A stretch of DNA of 64,000 bases from Cyclospora cayetanensis. Its lineage: Eukaryota > Apicomplexa > Conoidasida > Eucoccidiorida > Eimeriidae. Every line of letters starts with the position of its first letter. Within the stretch, counting starts at the first letter, position 1. The stretch spans positions 496,001 through 560,000 of the forward strand of contig NW_020312147.1 of NCBI RefSeq assembly GCF_002999335.1. Reading direction: 5' to 3'. A program made the position numbers and the translations under genes. Positions 58,278 to 64,000 of this stretch are shown here, in pieces. Under the pieces are notes generated by a model. It was not told the DNA's origin, made no database searches, and saw only the letters and a list, made by a program, of their open reading frames with translations.

Positions 58278-59677
58278 TAAGCATCAACGTTTGGGCACAA
58301 TCTTGCTTGTGTAGGTACAGAATAGCCTTCCAATTTTCTTCTGCTCAATGCTGAGCATTGAACCCCTGCTTCGCCACACAGGGAAACATGCTCACCATAG
58401 CCAACCCGATGGGGCGGCAAGTAAATGTACTACTTAATATAGCCCCGCAGTACACAAACACTCCGCAAAAGTAAGCGACTTCTGTTGTGCCGGGCGAAAG
58501 CTGCGCTTCGCAAGTATGCTACCAGATGCTTGTGAATTGGTATTGGTAATCCGTAAGGATAGGCCTTTTGCTTAAAGTGAATACCTCAGCAGCTTCACAG
58601 GCAGCAAACGACGGGATAGTACGCTACAAAAATTGCTCTTCCGGCTGCACGCTTGTCATTCCACTGACCCAATCCTAGTTGAATGCAGTCCTGGTTGTAC
58701 ACAACTAACAAGAGGTACGTGAAAGGTCAAGCCAAAAATACTAGGCCTGCAAGCCCGGCTTCTACTTTGCAACGGTATGTCCGCTTGAAAACCAGTTAGG
58801 GTCTAAAACGGTGTTTAGAGCAAACCATCGTCCATTACCCGCTATCACTGCTGTGTCAAGTGAGGGAATAAGTGGCGATTCTGCGAACCAAAGGGTATTC
58901 GCTGTGGTCTCTCAACACTCCCTGGGAATTACACATTGAGCAGCATACTTACAGCAATATCGAGCTGCTGCCAGTGGCATACGGCCGACTGATAATAATA
59001 TCCATTTTGAACATCTGAAGTACTGGGTCTATTGCCACTACAATATGGCGTACAAGTCGTTGATTTTCAACGGCAAAGATGCATACACTTTCAAATGATA
59101 TCACTTTTCCGTAAGCTTTCCAGCCAGCCGCCTGCAATTACTGACACTCCGCTCGCATCGGGGACTTGAACGGCTGTATGCAGAGCATAACTGGCAGTGA
59201 TCGCTTTAACGATTCGGGTGACTCGCCTTCAAATGATAATTTTGCATCCTTGGTTGCCTCAAAAGAAGTAGTCGCCGGATTTAAAAAGTACGACTTATTC
59301 TTCTGTAGCACAAATGACATGCGTATGGCAGTTTGACAGTAATTAAAAGGGTCGTCTAGTTGGGTAGTGCCCTATTTCGTAAACTACCAGCCCCCCAGCA
59401 GTAATGATAATGCCCAAAGAAATCTAGGCAAAAGCAATTTTGCATCACACATAAAGGACAGTTTTACACAGGGCAAGTGGAAACGTGGGCATCATTGCTT
59501 ACCATCCCATACCGCCTCTTGAGCTGTCTCCCCTGAAACCACAGAGAACACAATAGCGCACGCCCAATGCGCGCAGAGCTAGCTAATGCAGCACTGCCTT
59601 ATCGTAATGAGTTTCCTGTTGTGACTCTTGTACCAAAACATAATATAGAGAATACAAAGAGCTAAAATTCTTGATAT
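58278..59677. other. Region between convergent RON2-like and AMA-like genes
   Basis: Should contain both 3' untranslated regions. Minus frames at 58949-59320 are short and without motif. I see no gene, LTR-like core or tandem repeat here. Confidence 0.4.
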
Positions 59678-62600
59678 TTAGGTCAGTGCACGGCAGTTTA
59701 GCGGTTGCCCAAGCCCGCGGTGGTCTTTACCTTCAGCCTGCAAGCCAGTGTCGTCATCTGGGGTGTCTGCATAATCCTCGAAATTAACAGATATAGCTGA
59801 TTCTTTTCGTGTAGGCCGATGTTTTCCTCCAACAGGTTCATCCTCCGGCGGCTCTGCTGGCGGAGGCGCGGGGGGTGATGATCTGTAGGAAGCATTAAAT
59901 CAGAGGCACACCACCTTATACTTCACATTATGTAATAAGGGACCATCGTAGATTCATTTTACCACTTCCAACCAATCCGAAAATAAAGGGGGCTTGTGAA
60001 CATTTGTTATACTGCTTACACCATTTTCCGTCTGTAATACACTCCACCACCAGCTCCAAGCAGCAACAGAACGCCGAGCGCCCCCGCTGCCGCGTACAGA
60101 GCTGAATTACTTCCCTCTGAAGCACACAAGCCGATATCAAACGACTGGCTACATGCCAATCATGCTGGGCCACATTTGACTGATGCAGTGGCTTGTTCCC
60201 GTACTTGGCATTATGCGTAGGCTCACTGCCTCCCCATCCGGTGGAAGCGAAGTCTGACTTACCTTCAACATGTGCAAGACAGCACGATTCGTCCTCATTT
60301 GCCTCTAGATGTTCTCGGATGCACTGAGTTTGATCCTCCCTCTCATCGGCTTGGCAAGATTCCACCAATACTTTGCAGCAAGCTGAGAAGCAGTCAACGT
60401 TGCATTGGCTTGGATCCTCCTTCACAACATCACCCCCGACCATGCACACGTCTTTGCACTCTGCTCCTACTTCCGTGCAGTCCTCGCCCGTGTAACCGGG
60501 CTTGCAAACGCAGGCTAGCGTGTCCGAATCGCAGGTGGAGTTGCCCGAGCATATCGGTCCACCTGAGCCGCACGGCCCTGGAATGGTGCAGTCTCCTTCC
60601 CAACCAGGTAGGCATTTGCACTTTCCTGTAGAGGAGTCGCAGCTGCCACCGTTCTCACAGGTGACACCCACGCACAGATCCTTGCAATTAGGTGCTGGGA
60701 ATTCGTCAGTGCACTGGCACTGGCCTTCACTGGAGCAAACACCATTTGGCGCATTGCAATCGTTGTCATTTTCGCAGCAGTTGCTTTCATGAGTCTCACA
60801 GTTTGTGCCGCTGTAGCATTTGGGACACTTGCATGTGGCGTTGGGCTCCTCACACGTTCCGCCATTCAGGCAAGCCACTCCAGCACACCCCAAGTTGTCG
60901 CACTTGTCACCAGTCACGGAGGCAGCGCATTCACAGCTGGAGTTAACGCAGGTGCCATTCGGTGCGTGGCAATCACCGTTCGCTTGGCAGCACCGAGGAT
61001 TCTCGATCTGGCATCGATCGCCACTAAAGCAGTCTGGGCACTTGCACGTACCAGAAGGCAGTACACACTCGCCCCCGTTTTCACATCTAACACCGTCACA
61101 GGCAGAGATCTCGCAACGTGCACCTGAATAGCCATCCGGGCACTTGCAGGTGCCACTAGGCATTTCACAAGTGCCGCCGTTCTTGCACGATACGTTATCG
61201 CATGCCCCCGTTTCGCATTTCTTTCCCGAATACCCACTCGGGCATTTGCAAGTACCTCCAGGCATCTGGCAAGTTCCTCCGTTCTGGCAAACAACGCCGT
61301 CGCAGGCCCCCGTTCCACAGTTTGTGCCGCTGTAGCCCGCATTGCACTTGCACTCATTATTGGTGCAAGTACCGTTGTTGCTGCAGCCAGCGTTCGATGT
61401 GCAACATCCGGCAGTGGCGACTTCGCAGTTCGATCCAGAGAAACAAGCTGCGCACGTGCATTTGCCAGTCGTAGGCTCGCAGGTTCCTCCGTTCTTGCAT
61501 TGGGTAGAAGAGCATGGACCAGGGCTTATAGAAATTGAGGGAGGTGCCACCGCCAGCTTCGGATCGACCACGCTGAGTGCGGTGAAAGAAATCACGCCGG
61601 TTACTGTGAAAAGACAAGTTGGTACTGTCTTATAGAGGTTGCATGTGCCCTTGGAGCTGCCGGAGGACTGAGGAACCCATGACGACCAAAAAATTGATGA
61701 ACTGCCCTTTCCCCCGACGCTTTGAGGGGTGTCGTCACTGCTCGATTCGAACACGGCCACACCACATTCTTCAGCGGTCCCTGTAGAGCTTGACGCTGCC
61801 GTGAGAGGGTAGCATACTCCATTTGAGATTGTACCGAACATGGCATTGCTAAGAGGTTCCCTCGGGGCTAAGACGACACAACACACAAGGAGCACAAAAA
61901 TTTCCAAATAAAGCTTTCCTATTGAAATTTTTACACCGCCGCGCAGTAGTTCTTTGCGGACCGCTGACACTATCAATACGCGACCGCCACTATAAATCAT
62001 GCAGCCAATTACGAGATTCAGAACGGCAGCTTACGGCAGGCTGTTTCGTAGTCGGGCCGCGTGAAAGCCGAAAGGTAGGTGTACTTTGACGATTCCACAG
62101 ATTTGTGAGACTTGACACAATAGCGGTCACTGGCACTTGTGGTGCTCTTCACACTGCAGTCGCTCTTCAGATATGTTTGGGTATGGTACCCAAGGATAAG
62201 GCATTCAGAGGTTTCGTGGTTATAGCTAACGGGCAAACTGCGGAAACATTTATTTTGGGCCTTAAATGGCCAGCATAAGCTGGTACAACGTGAAAGCTGT
62301 GAACAAAGGAATGGATCATTGGCGATGCTAGGGGTCTTTAAAGAACGCGTAGTTAGCGGGGGAGAGTATGGAGGACATCCAACCCCACTACCGATGAAGT
62401 CAAATCCCTTATGGCCTCCCTTTCCGTGAAACGCATACGGCTTATAAGCCAGCGAACCCTCTCTTTGTGATGTGTCCAGGAAAATCAAGGGGTTATCAAG
62501 AGTCACGAAATCGCATACATTGGGATCATATTCTGTGTCGGCTAACATATCGGACTCGTACACTGCCCGGTTGAAGGGGCAATGCGCCAAGTATCCAGAA

Positions 62601-63358
62601 TACATGGCCCACCCTGAATTTTCCATTGGCACTTCGGCCGCCCCACTTTGAGCAGAAACGCTGCATCCGTCTGTACTGAACGGCATCACTTGCCCATGTA
62701 TCTCATTCGTAAACCGGTCCATGGCATCCACAGGATTTCCCGATCTGTCCACAAACGCAATGTATTTTCCATAGTTTGGGCAAGCACCCACAGCCATGCT
62801 ACGGGTTCCAAGATAAAGCTGCGTGTCAATCACTGCTGCAGAGTTGGTGCAGTACGCTTTGCTGGATCGATCCCACATAGACGCATATCCCGCCTTCACG
62901 CCTGCAGTTTGGCTTTCTGCCAATTATCACATCACAGCACGATGCAGGCTTTCTAAATTGAAAAGTCGTGTAAGCACAACCTCCCTTACCCTGTTTTCCT
63001 CATGGATCGAGCCTTCCCCCCTCAGAGTCACCCCATCAGCTGCACCGACTGATGCGTGATGCGTCTACGTTTTCAAACGTGGCTACACCTGCTAACACCA
63101 TAGCAATGCAAAAGCGTTCCTTTAGACCTCACTTGGAGTCCAATTGTACGTTTTCCCTTTGTACTGCGTAGATTTTACGCCAGAACCAGATTTGGCCCAC
63201 TCCAGCACGATGTGGTTTGCAGGCACATCAAAGCGCTTCATGTAATCGCTCACCGCTGCCGCATCATGCAGTGCCCAGCAAAAAGAGCTGATGGACACGA
63301 ATAAAAAAAGAGCGATAAAAGGTGCCACAAAGGCACAACGCGCAGTACTGCGCCGCAT
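59678..63358 (-). CDS. AMA1-family invasion protein with EGF-like array (AMA4-like)
   Basis: Five exons, 63358-63133, 62916-62035, 61867-60263, 60116-60020 and 59882-59678, join in phase to 1004 residues. A signal peptide (FVAPFIALFLFVSISSFCWA) is followed by AMA domain I features (DYMKRFDVPANHIVLEWA, then ACPNYGKYIAF). Domain II-like Cys-rich sequence follows (SLCWPFKAQNKCF, ending TACPPREPLS). From about residue 485 to 840 there are about ten EGF-like modules, many of the form CxxxxCxNGGTC, in place of the usual domain III. Next come a Cys-rich neck, a transmembrane segment (910-932, ALYAAAGALGVLLLLGAGGG) and a 72-residue acidic/Pro-rich tail (ISVNFEDYADTPDDDTG). AMA proteins sit on the parasite surface after microneme release and bind RON2. 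The EGF array points to the AMA4 branch. The Gly/Ala-rich membrane segment suits rhomboid cleavage. A further donor at GAAG|GTAAAG in the tail could change the last residues. Confidence 0.8.
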
Positions 63359-64000
63359 CGCGGTTCAGAAGAGCTCTTTGAAATTCCTTTCAAGGGGAGA
63401 CAAAGTAAATGGGGAGAGTTCTCATGTTAGCGCACGTTAACGCACTTGCTATTTAGATGCTCATGGATACACTGTTGACGTATTGAGACTCCGGTGCTCG
63501 GGAAAACTGGAGATGTATCAAAATTGGAGTGCACTCCAGCTTAAATGGCGACCAGGGAGTTGCACGGATGTTCTATCCATGGAAGCGCATCCAAAAAAAA
63601 GGGGTTTTGGCTGCTTGAATATGGAAATAAAAAATCGAAGCTAGTGAGGCATATTTCTGCAAGGCTGGTCCGCGAGTGGTCCGCAAAATGCGTTGTCCCG
63701 CTGCTATTCTAAAGTCAAGGAAAGTGAGGCACAGTTCCACCAGGAACCAAGGTGCTCTCGATGAAGACTTCAATAAAATACGATCATATATTTCGGCTTA
63801 AGGAAGAAGGCAAGGCATAGAGACTAAGTAATTTGAAGTGTAACGCAGTCAATTGCTACACCGACGCTTCCACTCGACGAGGCCACGTACAGGCAACACA
63901 GGCGGAATGAGATGGCTACGGAAAAGAAGTGCAAGAAACTGCATGTAAAATGCCACTGTAGACTTCCAGAAGAGAGTTGCGACGGCAATGGAGTGATCAT
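63359..64000. other. Upstream region of the AMA-like gene
   Basis: The 5' flank of the AMA-like gene. The - frame at 63573-63773 has no motif. No promoter element can be assigned with confidence. Confidence 0.35.

Noticed and set aside
60272..61635. Several + strand frames opposite the EGF-like array
   Set aside because: Repetitive shadows of the Cys-rich minus-strand modules, broken up by stops and without motifs.

Overview
The window looks like nuclear DNA of a coccidian apicomplexan of the Eimeria/Cyclospora type. The genes are intron-rich with GT-AG introns. Many exons carry long CAG/GCT tracts that encode runs of Gln, Ala or Leu. Gene-dense, triplet-rich stretches (about 4-15, 17-24, 36-44 and 52-63 kb) alternate with triplet-poor stretches filled with decayed Ty3/Gypsy-like retroelements. 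Two invasion proteins seen only in apicomplexans (AMA and RON2 families) settle the phylum. Genus is my inference.

Layout. 0-3.7 kb: retroelement fragments and LTR-like repeats. 3.7-8.4 kb (+): an eight-exon 5'-nucleotidase-type metallophosphoesterase. 9.5-14.8 kb (-): a 1719-residue F-box/leucine-rich/coiled-coil protein. 16.6-17.3 kb (-): a possible small membrane protein. 17.4-23.9 kb (-): a 13-exon lipid-enzyme gene. 25-32 kb: LTR-like repeats, a decayed Ty3/Gypsy element on the + strand and a 188-bp tandem duplication. 33.5-34.8 kb (+): the 3' part of a myosin-light-chain-like EF-hand gene. 36.4-41.9 kb (-): a 1190-residue LRR/coiled-coil/ankyrin protein. 42.6-43.9 kb (+): a doubtful Ala-rich gene. 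44-50.4 kb: a second, nearly full-order Ty3/Gypsy element on the - strand. 51.9-58.1 kb (+): a RON2-like rhoptry neck gene. 59.7-63.4 kb (-): an AMA1-family gene with about ten EGF-like modules.

Two things stand out. First, the 17.4-23.9 kb gene joins three fatty-acid modules in one 974-residue frame: an ELO-type elongase, a stearoyl-CoA (delta-9) desaturase, and a delta-12-type desaturase. The middle module keeps all three histidine boxes. The elongase has lost most of its catalytic histidines, and the last module keeps only its third box. This suggests one working desaturase flanked by two remodelled, possibly non-catalytic membrane domains. Thirteen exons join with matching phases, which supports a single gene.

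Second, a RON2-like gene and an EGF-bearing AMA-like gene lie tail to tail, 1.5 kb apart. In Toxoplasma, AMA4 and RON2L1 form a divergent receptor-ligand pair at the moving junction. The architecture here suggests the same pair, encoded side by side.

Exon structures were read by eye from splice consensus, phase matching and protein-family conservation. Where phases could not be resolved I say so.
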